Shown piece by piece: positions 1-8,161 of a stretch of 64,000 bases of DNA; the stretch's first letter is position 1; each line of letters begins with the position of its first letter. The position numbers and the translations under genes are program-made. Source of the DNA: Microterricola pindariensis (GTDB lineage Bacteria; Actinomycetota; Actinomycetes; Actinomycetales; Microbacteriaceae); assembly GCF_002936985.1 (NCBI RefSeq), contig NZ_MPZN01000017.1:1-64000 (forward strand). Reading direction: 5' to 3'. A model generated the notes under the pieces. The model made no database searches, was not told where the DNA came from, and saw only the letters and a list, made by a program, of their open reading frames with translations.

Positions 1-630
1 GGCGATCCGTATCCCCGTGGCTATTCGCCGACCGTGATCACGGGCAAAATTGGCAAACGTGCCATCCTGCAGGCAGATATCCGAATCAATGAGCTGCGCA
101 TTCCGAAAACAAATCTTTTGGAACGTTCGCACGACTTCAAGGATGCCGTAGCCGTGCTGAACGCCACCCGCAGCAGCGCGTCGTGGGAGGCGCTCGGGCA
201 TGCGGTGGCTGCCTTCGAAATCGCCCAAGCCTACTCATTGGAAAGATCGCAGTTTGGCAGCACGATCGGTAGCTACCAGCTGGTGCAGAACTTACTCGCC
301 AATATGCTCGCCGAGGTCACTGCCATGTACACGATGTGTGTGCGCAGCGCTCAGCTGGCCGACGCCGGCCAACTCACAGGTCCGATGTCCTCGCTCTTGA
401 AGCTCCACACCGCCAAGAAGTCCCGTTGGGTCTGCCAGTCGTCGCGGGACATCCTCGCCGGCAACGGTCTCCTGCTTGAACGCCACGTCGCTAGGCATTT
501 GACCGACATGGAGATAGTTCACACCTACGAGGGCACCGAATTCATACAGTCGCTCCTGGTGGGCCGCGAACTGACAGGCGTTTCGGCATTCTCGGCCAGT
601 AAGAAGCACAAGGAAAGGCTCCAGGGCTGA
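1..630 (+). CDS. acyl-CoA dehydrogenase, C-terminal part (5' truncated by window)
   Basis: The reading frame is open from base 1, so the gene begins before the window; the GTG at 34 is internal. The visible ~209 residues are the C-terminal helical domain of a flavin-dependent acyl-CoA dehydrogenase. The segment YEGTEFIQ followed by LLVGRELTG closely matches the glutaryl-CoA dehydrogenase end (TYEGT...GRAITG in the family), and its Glu is the expected catalytic base. Such enzymes introduce the alpha,beta double bond in acyl-CoAs and pass electrons to ETF. The stop TGA (628-630) shares one base with the ATG of the next gene, so the two are translationally coupled in a fatty or dicarboxylic acyl-CoA degradation operon. 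The substrate cannot be told from this fragment. Confidence 0.85.
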   Translation, partial: GDPYPRGYSPTVITGKIGKRAILQADIRINELRIPKTNLLERSHDFKDAVAVLNATRSSASWEALGHAVAAFEIAQAYSLERSQFGSTIGSYQLVQNLLANMLAEVTAMYTMCVRSAQLADAGQLTGPMSSLLKLHTAKKSRWVCQSSRDILAGNGLLLERHVARHLTDMEIVHTYEGTEFIQSLLVGRELTGVSAFSASKKHKERLQG

Positions 631-1403
631 TGCGTTTCACAGGAAAGGCTGCCGTCGTTACCGGCGGCGCCCAGGGCATTGGCCGGGCCACATCGTTGCG
701 ACTGGCGCGCGAGGGCGCAGTCGTGGGCATTTTCGACCTCAACCGCGATCGTGCCGTTCAAAGCGCGGCCGACCTATCGTTAGACCCGGAGGTCATTGCA
801 GCGGCAGGTCGAGTTCTGGCTTACAGCTGCGACGTCACCAATGACGATGCTGTCGCCAGCGCGGCTGCAGCTTTCGCGCGAGACGCCGGAGGCCTGCATA
901 TCCTGGTGAACAATGCCGGAATCACGCGCGACGAGCTGTTCTTCCGTATGGAAAGGTCGAGTTGGGACTCGGTGATCAATACGAATCTCACCAGCATGTT
1001 TGTCTGCAGCCAGGTTGCGCAGTCGTACATGGTCGGCCAGCGGAGCGGCAAAATCGTGAATCTGAGTAGCCGCTCGGCGCTCGGCAACCGAGGCCAGGCC
1101 AACTATGCGGCGGCCAAGGCCGGCGTGCAAGGCTTCACCGCGACTCTCGCCATCGAGCTCGGCCGGTACAACATCAATGTCAATGCTGTCGCTCCTGGAT
1201 TCGTCGCCACCGAGATGACTGATGCCACCGCGCTGCGAGTCGGCAAAGACCCTTCTGAATATCAGGATGAAGTTGCCAATCGCACTCCCCTCGGCCGGGT
1301 GGGAACGCCGGCCGACGTAGCGGCCTCCGTCGCGTTCCTGAGCTCGGACGACGCCGCATACATCTCGGGCCAGACTCTCTACGTGAATGGCGGAGCCCGA
1401 TGA
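630..1403 (+). CDS. SDR-family oxidoreductase (FabG / 3-hydroxyacyl-CoA dehydrogenase type)
   Basis: A 257-aa classical short-chain dehydrogenase. It has the nucleotide-binding TGGAQGIG at residues 11-18, NNAG at 94-97, and the catalytic set Ser146, Tyr159, Lys163 (YAAAK). The C-terminal PLGRVGTPADVA and SGQTLYVNGG segments are typical of FabG-like 3-oxoacyl reductases. Inside a run of acyl-CoA dehydrogenase, MaoC hydratase and crotonase genes, it most likely interconverts 3-hydroxyacyl- and 3-oxoacyl-thioesters in the cytosol. It starts on the ATG that overlaps the upstream stop by one base, and its own stop lies in the ATGA start overlap of the MaoC gene. Cofactor (NADH or NADPH) is not decided by what I can see. 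Confidence 0.85.
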   Translation: MRFTGKAAVVTGGAQGIGRATSLRLAREGAVVGIFDLNRDRAVQSAADLSLDPEVIAAAGRVLAYSCDVTNDDAVASAAAAFARDAGGLHILVNNAGITRDELFFRMERSSWDSVINTNLTSMFVCSQVAQSYMVGQRSGKIVNLSSRSALGNRGQANYAAAKAGVQGFTATLAIELGRYNINVNAVAPGFVATEMTDATALRVGKDPSEYQDEVANRTPLGRVGTPADVAASVAFLSSDDAAYISGQTLYVNGGAR

Positions 1404-1864
1404 AAACCACCTTGGAGATAGCGCGCCTCATGCCAACGATGGCCCCCGGGACGACATTGGGGCTGTCCCGTCCCATTCCATTGACACAGGGGCGCATCGA
1501 CGATTTCGCAGAGATCACTGGCGACAGACAGTGGATTCATGTCGATGCCGAGCGCGCGAGTTCGGGGCCCTACGCTGGCACGATCGCGCACGGGTACCTC
1601 ATTCTGGCTCTCCTCCCCGAATTCACGCGCGATGTCGTCGACTTCGCATCTCAGGGCACCGTCATCAACTACGGGCTCAACCGCGTACGTTTTCTCGCCG
1701 CGGCTGGCAGCGGCATACAGTGCATCGACCGCATCACCCTGATGGAACGCACAGACAAAACGGCTGGCACTCTCTATGGCCTTCAGCATGAGTTGATGGA
1801 CGCGGAGACCGGCGATGTACTGTGTCTGGCGCAAACGCTCACACTCGTGCGAGCTGCAGCATGA
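1400..1864 (+). CDS. MaoC-like (R)-specific enoyl-CoA hydratase
   Basis: A 154-aa single hot-dog-fold hydratase. The hydratase-2 motif is clear: EITGDRQWIHVD around residues 38-49 gives the catalytic Asp42 and His47, followed by AGTIAHGY. These enzymes add water across trans-2-enoyl-CoA to give (R)-3-hydroxyacyl-CoA. The gene is coupled by ATGA overlaps to both neighbours (start at 1400 in the SDR stop, stop at 1864 in the crotonase start). A FabG-like SDR next to an R-hydratase is a common pairing, since both act on the R-hydroxy intermediate. The length is normal for a one-domain MaoC protein. Confidence 0.82.
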   Translation: MKTTLEIARLMPTMAPGTTLGLSRPIPLTQGRIDDFAEITGDRQWIHVDAERASSGPYAGTIAHGYLILALLPEFTRDVVDFASQGTVINYGLNRVRFLAAAGSGIQCIDRITLMERTDKTAGTLYGLQHELMDAETGDVLCLAQTLTLVRAAA

Positions 1865-2628
1865 GCCTGCTCGTTGAGCATGCTTCGGGGCTTCTCACCC
1901 TGACGTTCTCGGAGCCGGCAAAGAGAAACCCGCTCACGCCCGAGATCGCCGACGCCCTGGCGAAAGAGATTCGAGAGGCAGAGGCGTCTGACCTTGTTCG
2001 GGCGGTTCTCATTCTCGGGTCCGGTGGCAACTTCTCCTCCGGCGGGGATCTTCGGGCGATGCCTCCCGCCGACACAATCGCCGCTGCCGATCGGCTCCGC
2101 CGCTACGCCGCCCTGATCACGACGATGGCGAAATCGACGCTGCCGATGGTATGCGCCCTCGAGGGAACAACCGCGGGAATCGCTCTGGGCGTGGCCACCG
2201 CTTGCGATGTGATCGTGGCTGATGAGCAGGCCCGGTTGCTCTTTCCTTTCAGCAGGCTCGGGCTCTTTCCGGACGGTGGGCTCATCCATGGCTTGGCCTC
2301 ACGGGTCGGGCCGGGCCGTGCAAAAGCACTCCTGCTGGTTGGCGATCCCGTCACTGCGCAGCGCGCCTACGACATGGGACTTGTCGACCGTCTCGCGCCG
2401 CCTGGTAGCGCGGTCGCCCTGGCCTCCGATATCGCGCGCGACCTCGCGCTTCGCGCACCGCTGTCAGTGGGCAGCATTAAATCGGCCTTCTCGGACGGCG
2501 TCAATGCCCTCGCGCCGACGCTCGAAACCGAACGGATCACGCAGTCACGGCTCTATTTCTCTGAAGACTTCACAGAGGGCAGGGCGGCCTTCTTCGACAA
2601 AAGGCAAGCTGCCTTCACCGGCCGATAG
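1861..2628 (+). CDS. enoyl-CoA hydratase/isomerase (crotonase) family protein
   Basis: A 255-aa crotonase-fold protein. I start it at ATG 1861, which overlaps the MaoC stop as ATGA, rather than at the in-frame start 13 codons earlier. The first oxyanion-hole segment GGNFSSGGDL is at residues 55-64 and the CD(V/I)I helix follows TAGIALGVATACDV. By hand alignment, the positions of the two catalytic glutamates of mitochondrial enoyl-CoA hydratase (Glu144 and Glu164) are Gly and Phe here. Plain hydration may therefore not be its reaction; isomerase, hydrolase or C-C cleavage chemistry is possible. It is the last gene of the operon, and the convergent TetR gene ends 10 bp downstream. Confidence 0.8.
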   Translation: MSLLVEHASGLLTLTFSEPAKRNPLTPEIADALAKEIREAEASDLVRAVLILGSGGNFSSGGDLRAMPPADTIAAADRLRRYAALITTMAKSTLPMVCALEGTTAGIALGVATACDVIVADEQARLLFPFSRLGLFPDGGLIHGLASRVGPGRAKALLLVGDPVTAQRAYDMGLVDRLAPPGSAVALASDIARDLALRAPLSVGSIKSAFSDGVNALAPTLETERITQSRLYFSEDFTEGRAAFFDKRQAAFTGR

Positions 2629-2638
2629 ACGAGAATCC

Positions 2639-3250
2639 TCACGCTCGCAGGTCGCCAAGCAGCTCATCAAGCATCTCCACCTGCTGAGCTGCCGTGGGAG
2701 CTCCCCGGTACACGACTGACTGCACGCTCAGTCCGTCCATCAGCACGCGCAGCCGCCGCACCGCTGCGTCAATCGAGACACCGGAGGCGAGTGTACCCGC
2801 ACTCTGAGCCTCGACCAGACGTGTGCGCACGCGATCGTTGAATGCCTCGGTCTCCTGGTCGTTCACCCCGAGCAAGCGCTCATTGCCGATGGCTTCACCC
2901 CAGAATGCCACCTCGACAGCCGCCAGCGTCTGCCGCTGCGCATCGAGTGGTAGGCAGGCGAGCATGTATTCACGCAGCGCATCGAGCCCTCTCAGCTCGG
3001 TGCTTCTCAGCTCGGAGGCACTCAGTGCAGTCTCAAGCATGAGGTGCACCTCGCGGTGGGCGGCCCTCATCGCTTGCACGAGCAGATCGTCTTTGTCGGA
3101 GAAGTAGTGCACTAGGACCCCGCTCGAGTAACCAGCCTCACGCGCGATCTCGCGCATGGTTGCGTTAACGAGGCCTTTGCGAACTATGACAGCCCACACC
3201 GCTTCGATGATTTCTCGGCGGCGTTGGTCGTGGTCGACGACTTTGGGCAC
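2639..3250 (-). CDS. TetR/AcrR-family transcriptional regulator
   Basis: A 203-aa TetR-type repressor. The N-terminal helix-turn-helix is clear: TMREIAREAGYSSGVLVHYF at residues 31-50, followed by SDKDDLL. The ligand-binding C-terminal domain resembles the BetI/TetR_C_6 group, with a conserved VEVAFWGEA-type helix. It lies tail-to-tail with the acyl-CoA operon and head-away from the aminotransferase/transketolase operon, so it may control either. Two GGTCTAG direct repeats 25 bp apart (3264-3270, 3289-3295) lie in its upstream region and could be its own operator. The effector is unknown. Confidence 0.85.
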   Translation of the reverse strand: MPKVVDHDQRRREIIEAVWAVIVRKGLVNATMREIAREAGYSSGVLVHYFSDKDDLLVQAMRAAHREVHLMLETALSASELRSTELRGLDALREYMLACLPLDAQRQTLAAVEVAFWGEAIGNERLLGVNDQETEAFNDRVRTRLVEAQSAGTLASGVSIDAAVRRLRVLMDGLSVQSVVYRGAPTAAQQVEMLDELLGDLRA

Positions 3251-3739
3251 GTCGCGCTCCTCAGGTCTAGTTGGTCGGACTTGTTCACGGTCTAGCGTCT
3301 GCCGCGATCCATCTCCGCCTTCGTGCCCGGCTGCGAGACCCTGATACGAAGGCAGAAGCGAGCAACACGTTCTCTATCTTCGCTGGCACGCGGATACGCA
3401 GCAGTTCGGGCAACAATTCCACCCGGCGACTACAACTGGCGATAGCATCGCGGGTGTTTCAAGAGGTGCCGACGATTGGGGCTAGCTTATCCGTGGAGTT
3501 TCCCCATCGAAGCCCCTGACGTCGCCCTCTGGACATGACTCCTTCGCCAGTTCCCAATGGAGGAGGACGTCTCCGGACGTCTCAATCAGCGGTGACTAAT
3601 CTTGCACTCCACTCCGCGACTCTCCCCCGCTGGAACCACCTCGGGCTCCCGACGACGTCCTCACTAATGCCCAAGGATGCCGTACTGCCGCGACCGAGGG
3701 GTGCGAACCACGTCGAATGCTTGTCCCTCGCGCTCGATC
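3251..3739. other. intergenic region, no supported gene
   Basis: About 490 bp between the TetR start and the aminotransferase stop. Open frames here have no recognisable domain and atypical composition. The only pattern seen is the pair of GGTCTAG direct repeats next to the TetR start. It may hold decayed sequence. Confidence 0.5.
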
Positions 3740-4999
3740 TCAGACGGCGGCCATGGCATCCTGGCGCTCAATCGCGGCGTTTAGTGAGGCAAACGCCGCA
3801 TCGGTCACGGTCAGCGATTTCTCGATATCGCTCTCGGAGTGCGCCGCAGAAACGAACCAGTTGTGCGTCGGATGCAGATAGACCCCGTTGTCGATGCAGA
3901 ACTGAGCAAATAGTTCGCCAAGCTTCACACCGCCCGGTCCCCCGAAGAGCAGGAGGGGCATCTGCACCGGTCCTGAAACCTGCGCGTCGATGCCATGCTT
4001 AGCCGCCTGCGCGCTGAGGCCCGCGCAGAGCAGTGTGCCAACGCGACGCATTTGCTCGAGAGCATCAGTGTCCCGAAGCTGGGTGATGGTCGCGATTGCC
4101 GCTGCCATGGAGCTCGCCGAGTACCAGAACGAGCCGGTGACATAGATGCTCGTTGCTGACTCACGTAGCCGCTCAGTACCGGTGACAGCTGACAACGGGT
4201 ATCCGTTGGCAATAGCCTTCGACCACGCCGCGAGATCCGGCTGAACGCCGAACTGATCCCACGAGCCCTTGAGGTCAATGCGGAATCCGACGCGAACTTC
4301 ATCCAGGATCAGGAGCGCGCCGTTATCGTCGCACAGTTGACGTGCAGCCTGGGCAAACTCAGCTGTCGCATACTCCTGAGTGAGTCCGAGCGGCTGGTGC
4401 ACTGGCGCGATGATGATTGCGGCGAAATCATCGCCGGCCTCGGCGACAGCGGCTTTCAGCGACTCGACGTCATTGAAGACGAAACGGACCTGATGTGCAC
4501 GGTCCTCCGGGGTGACTCCGCTCAATCGCGGAGTGCACCATGGAATTGCGCCGTGGTAGGCGTCGACCGCGATCAGGATCGTGTTGCGACCTGTGGCGGC
4601 GCGGGCGGTCGTGACACACGCGGTCGTTGCGTCGGTCCCGTTCTTACCGAAGAGCGCCCAATCCGCGTGCGGGATCGTCTCGCACATGAGCTCGGCCAGC
4701 TCGACCATCTCCACACCCGGTCCGTTGAAAATATCACCCTTCGCGAATACCGCCCTGGCAGACTCGTCGACCTTCTCGAATTGGCGGCCGAGGACGATCG
4801 GCCCCCAGCCGCACATGAAGTCGATGTACTCATTGCCGTCGACGTCCGTGATTCGTGCGCCGTCGCCGGTCTCCATGAACTGTGGATAGCCGCTGGGCAG
4901 CTTCTTCATGTTCATGTGGCCGTAGACGCCGCCAGGCAAGACCTTTTCTGCACGGGAGCGCAGAGACGCGTCGGTGGTGTTCTCGTTGCGCTTAGTCAT
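3740..4999 (-). CDS. class III PLP-dependent aminotransferase, glutamate-1-semialdehyde aminomutase-like
   Basis: A 419-aa fold-type I aminotransferase. Visible signatures are LPGGVYGHMN near the N terminus, the phosphate-binding GKNGTDAT (118-125), the pyridine-binding Asp233 in ILDEVRVGFR, and the Schiff-base Lys261 in WSKAIANGYPLSAV. Overall it resembles glutamate-1-semialdehyde 2,1-aminomutase, but the gene is not in a haem context. It overlaps the transketolase C-half gene by 8 bp, so the three genes are one operon. A ketol transfer by the transketolase followed by transamination would give an amino-ketose or amino-polyol type product; that pathway is inference. The natural substrate is not known. 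Confidence 0.82.
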   Translation of the reverse strand: MTKRNENTTDASLRSRAEKVLPGGVYGHMNMKKLPSGYPQFMETGDGARITDVDGNEYIDFMCGWGPIVLGRQFEKVDESARAVFAKGDIFNGPGVEMVELAELMCETIPHADWALFGKNGTDATTACVTTARAATGRNTILIAVDAYHGAIPWCTPRLSGVTPEDRAHQVRFVFNDVESLKAAVAEAGDDFAAIIIAPVHQPLGLTQEYATAEFAQAARQLCDDNGALLILDEVRVGFRIDLKGSWDQFGVQPDLAAWSKAIANGYPLSAVTGTERLRESATSIYVTGSFWYSASSMAAAIATITQLRDTDALEQMRRVGTLLCAGLSAQAAKHGIDAQVSGPVQMPLLLFGGPGGVKLGELFAQFCIDNGVYLHPTHNWFVSAAHSESDIEKSLTVTDAAFASLNAAIERQDAMAAV

Positions 5000-6020
5000 C
5001 GTTGAGCATCTCCTTCACAACCGACACGATGCCGGCGGTATCCAAGCGGTAGTGGGCGTAAAGTCCGGCGGGCGGGCCAACAGGCACGTGCTCGTCCGGG
5101 ACACCGTGTTTCCGGAATCGGGTTGGTAGCACAAGGTTCTCGAGGAGCACGTCGGCGACCCCCGAACCCAGACCGTTCGTGATATTGCCTTCCTCGACGG
5201 TGAGGATGCCTCCCGTCGTGGCGGCGGCATCCAGAACGACCCCTTCATCGAGCGGGGACACCGTGAACATATCGATCACCCGCACGTTGATTCCTTGCGC
5301 CTCGAGTTCCCGAGCTGCGGCGAGCGAAGGATGCACCGTCGACCCCGTCGCGATGATCGTCAGGTCGGCACCATCCTTCAGCGAAATAGCCTTACCAATC
5401 TCAATCTCTGGAACCTCGCTGTACACCTCTGGGTCGCGTCCCCTCCCCAGCCGCAGATACATTGCACCGGGGTAGTCCATGCTGGCGCGAAGCACCGCCC
5501 GCAGATGGTTGGCGTCAGTGACGCAGACAACCGTGAGGTCGGCGATGCTGCGGGTGATGCCTATGTCTTCGAGGCTGTGATGGCTCGTTCCGTAAAAACC
5601 CAGCGACATCCCGGAGTGGTGCCCAACGACGCGCACTGGGAGCTGCGGGTACGCACAATCGGTCCGCAGCTGCTCGCATCCGATGAGGGCCGCGAACGAA
5701 GCGAATGTGGCGGCGAATGGGACAAAGCCTGTGCTCGCCAGTCCAGCGGCAACGGTGATCATGTTCTTCTCGGCAATGCCGAGATTGAAGAAGCGTTCCG
5801 GGTGAACGGCCGCAAAGTCATTGGCTCGGTTGGAGCGTGCAAGGTCAGCAGTGAGCACCACGACCCGGGGATCTTCGTTGGCGATATCAGCGAGCTCCTC
5901 CCCAAAGACGAAAGCCGGAATGGAGCGTGTGTCCGTGCCGTCGAAGGACCGTCTGTCCTTCAACCCGACGTTCGCGGTTCCATTGAATACCTCCGATTGG
6001 TCCTGCCAGTCCGCCGACAT
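4992..6020 (-). CDS. transketolase, C-terminal subunit
   Basis: A 342-aa protein holding the pyrimidine-binding and C-terminal domains of a transketolase. FNLGIAEKNM (79-87) supplies the catalytic glutamate (Glu84) that activates the thiamine diphosphate of the partner subunit. The C-terminal part has the usual DMFTVSPLD segment and the end-domain fold. It has no GDG...NN diphosphate motif, which is on the neighbouring subunit, so the two must work as a heterodimer. Its ATG abuts the stop of the N-half gene with no gap, which supports stoichiometric co-translation. Confidence 0.88.
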   Translation of the reverse strand: MSADWQDQSEVFNGTANVGLKDRRSFDGTDTRSIPAFVFGEELADIANEDPRVVVLTADLARSNRANDFAAVHPERFFNLGIAEKNMITVAAGLASTGFVPFAATFASFAALIGCEQLRTDCAYPQLPVRVVGHHSGMSLGFYGTSHHSLEDIGITRSIADLTVVCVTDANHLRAVLRASMDYPGAMYLRLGRGRDPEVYSEVPEIEIGKAISLKDGADLTIIATGSTVHPSLAAARELEAQGINVRVIDMFTVSPLDEGVVLDAAATTGGILTVEEGNITNGLGSGVADVLLENLVLPTRFRKHGVPDEHVPVGPPAGLYAHYRLDTAGIVSVVKEMLNDD

Positions 6021-6881
6021 CTAGATCACGCCCTCCATCAATTCGTTCATGACGGCGTCATAGTCTTCCCCAACGAGGTTCCCTACGTGCCAATCGGTGC
6101 TCAGCTCCATACGGGCAACACCCTTGCCTTTGACCGTGTCAGCGAGAATGCACTGAGGTTTCGAGGGGTCGGCCTCGTCGAGGCTGCGGAACGCCTTGAG
6201 CACGGCGTTCAGATCGTGCCCGTCTACCCTGTGGACCTGCCAGCCGAACGCGGCAAAGCGCTCATCAATCGGCCCGGTACTCATGATGTCCTGGGTAAAG
6301 CCGTCAATGCTTAGCTGGTTGTTGTCGACCACCGCGACAAGCTTGCCCAAGCCGTAATGGCTCGCCGACATGGCGGCCTCCCAGATCTGGCCCTCCGCCA
6401 ACTCGCCGTCGCCGAGGAGTGCCCAGGTGCGATAGTCGAAGCCATTGAGGCGTCCACCCAATGCAATTCCGACTCCGACAGAGAGCGCATGCCCCAGTGA
6501 GCCGGAGCTAAAGTCGATGCCCGGAATCTTCTTCATATCCGGGTGATCACCGAATGGACTACCCAAGCGGGTGAAGGTATCGAGCTCACTTGGGGCGAAA
6601 TAGCCGAGGTCGGCCAAGACCGGGTACAGACCGATCGCCGCGTGCCCCTTCCCCATAACGAAGCGGTCCCGTGCGAGATGCTTCGGCCGAGTGGGGTCGA
6701 TTCTCAACTCGTCGTAGTAGAGCGCCGCCATCAGTTCGGCACAGGAGAAGACTGAGGAGTAGTGCCCTGCGCCAGCAATCTTGGTCAAGCGCAAAGTCTC
6801 GGTTCGAATGAACCGCGCCTTCTCCCGCAGCTCCGCGACCGACATCGTCGCTCGCCTGCCTGCTAGGACCGTGTCGTTCAT
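6021..6881 (-). CDS. transketolase, N-terminal subunit
   Basis: A 286-aa thiamine-diphosphate-binding half of a split transketolase. The cofactor motif runs from GDGELAEGQ at 157-165 to NN at 187-188, and MGKGHAAIG near residue 77 is typical of the family. Transketolases move two-carbon ketol units between sugar phosphates or related aldehydes. The start ATG at 6881 has a good ribosome site (GAGGGAGA) just upstream. It is the first gene of the operon, and a 20-bp AT-rich palindrome lies 22 bp before the start. Full-length housekeeping transketolase is normally elsewhere, so this pair is probably for a dedicated pathway. Confidence 0.88.
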   Translation of the reverse strand: MNDTVLAGRRATMSVAELREKARFIRTETLRLTKIAGAGHYSSVFSCAELMAALYYDELRIDPTRPKHLARDRFVMGKGHAAIGLYPVLADLGYFAPSELDTFTRLGSPFGDHPDMKKIPGIDFSSGSLGHALSVGVGIALGGRLNGFDYRTWALLGDGELAEGQIWEAAMSASHYGLGKLVAVVDNNQLSIDGFTQDIMSTGPIDERFAAFGWQVHRVDGHDLNAVLKAFRSLDEADPSKPQCILADTVKGKGVARMELSTDWHVGNLVGEDYDAVMNELMEGVI

Positions 6882-6902
6882 CTGTCTCCCTCGACCGTTT
6901 TT

Positions 6903-6922
6903 TATATTGCTTGATCAATATA
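6903..6922. promoter_or_regulatory. 20-bp AT-rich palindrome, candidate operator of the transketolase operon
   Basis: TATATTG (6903-6909), 6-bp spacer, CAATATA (6916-6922), with an inner TTGATCAA at 6911-6918. It lies about 22 bp before the start codon of the first transketolase gene in otherwise GC-rich DNA. The position fits a repressor operator over the promoter or leader. The binding protein is unknown; the nearby TetR is one candidate. Confidence 0.5.
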
Positions 6923-7337
6923 GATAAGGACTGCGTCGACGTCAACCAAAAGACAGCCATGACTTCCCCGCGGGTGGGCCAGCAGCCAACAGGCAGAACC
7001 ACCGCGAGGTCTGGCGACTGCTCCATCTGCCGAATGCACGGCTGGTGGGCACTGCAACAATTTGACTGCAGCATTGCATTTGCCGGTGGGCGTGGCGTCA
7101 ACTAGTCGCCAAACGACAAGTACCAAAGTTCCCGATTCGGAGCCCTCAACGCGGACGCGGGAGAAGTGGCGCTCACCGAAGGGCTTCGATGGGCAGTAGT
7201 CGCGACTAGAGCGAGACCCTCCTCACGTTCGCCACTCTCGGACATCTTCAGGGCATCCGCGCCAGAATTGTGCGGTGGCCCATCGGCGAGCGACCTAGTG
7301 GGCGATGCGCCCCGACTACACTCTGACCAGTCAGGCG
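6923..7337. other. intergenic region, no supported gene
   Basis: About 415 bp upstream of the transketolase operon and of the hydrolase remnant. It should contain the transketolase promoter on the minus strand. No conserved coding sequence is seen; the reading frame entering the hydrolase remnant is open from about 7166 but has no family similarity before about 7338. Confidence 0.4.
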
Positions 7338-7810
7338 TCGTGCTGGCCGTTCTCGACGACTGCTACCTGACGCTCGTATGGATGCGGGACAACGCAGCCC
7401 GGTTGGGTATCAGGCCGGACCAGCTCGCGGTGGCCGGCGCGAGCGAGGCACGCGGCCTCACGGCGGCGCTCACGCTCTATGCGCGAGACAAGGGCGAGAT
7501 CCCTGTGGCCTTCGAGTTGCCGTTCTGTCCGATGATCCACGATCGGTGCACGACCGATTTCGCCGGGCTCGCTCCCGCGTTCGCCTTCGTCGGCAGCATC
7601 GAGCCATTCTGGGACGAGACGATCGACTACGTCGACAAGCTCCACGCCGCCAGAGCTCCCGTTGAGTTCACCGTCTTCGAGGGCTGCTTCCATGGCGTTG
7701 ACGACCTCGTGCCCAAAGCGCGCGTCAGCATGGAAGCGACCCGATACCGCAACCGATGGTTCGGGCACTCGATTCAGAACTGCTTCACACCCCAGCCCGT
7801 CTCGAGCTGA
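7338..7810 (+). pseudogene. alpha/beta-hydrolase (HSL/esterase family) remnant
   Basis: The frame encodes pieces of a family IV (hormone-sensitive-lipase-like) esterase. LDDCYLTLVWMRDNAARLGI is the usual segment before the nucleophile elbow. The elbow itself reads AGASEARGL where the family has GxSAGG. After PMIHDR the protein jumps straight to the acid-residue region (FVGSIEPFWDE) and the His region (GCFHGVDDL). Roughly 60-70 residues that normally separate these are missing, as is the whole N-terminal HGGG oxyanion part, and the catalytic Asp position reads Glu. This is a truncated, internally deleted and mutated gene and almost certainly not an active esterase. Confidence 0.7.
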
Positions 7811-7945
7811 TGCCCCGCCAGGGTGACGGGCACGCTACCCCAGCCTGCCCGGTGGATTCCGTCGCACCCCGTGCAGGCTTAGAGGCGAACTCCCCATCCT
7901 GCGCGCCGCACTTCGGCGATCCGCTCGAGGATTTCTCGGCCGCGA

Positions 7946-8161
7946 CTAGCTCCCGGGGTCGGGGTAGATGCCGCGGGTCTCGGCGCGGCGGTTCCGCTTG
8001 TGGACCCAATCGGATGGGTAGATCTTCGGAAGGATCTTGGCGATCGAGAGCGCCGCGTACATCAGCGTGTTGATGGCCACGAATGTCGCCCACACGGCGA
8101 ACCACTCGCTCTGGAGCACGGATTCCGGGAGCAGCACTCCCGTGGGAAGGGCAGACCTCAC
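7946..8161 (-). CDS. small membrane protein coupled to the glycosyltransferase
   Basis: A 71-aa protein starting on GTG 8161, which overlaps the glycosyltransferase stop as GTGA. It has one hydrophobic segment (residues about 20-42, WFAVWATFVAINTLMYAALS) followed by a basic stretch (WVHKRNRRAE). I do not recognise a named family. The tight coupling to a polysaccharide-synthase-like enzyme suggests an accessory subunit, comparable in position to small partners of other membrane glycosyltransferases, but this is inference. Confidence 0.6.
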   Translation of the reverse strand: MRSALPTGVLLPESVLQSEWFAVWATFVAINTLMYAALSIAKILPKIYPSDWVHKRNRRAETRGIYPDPGS

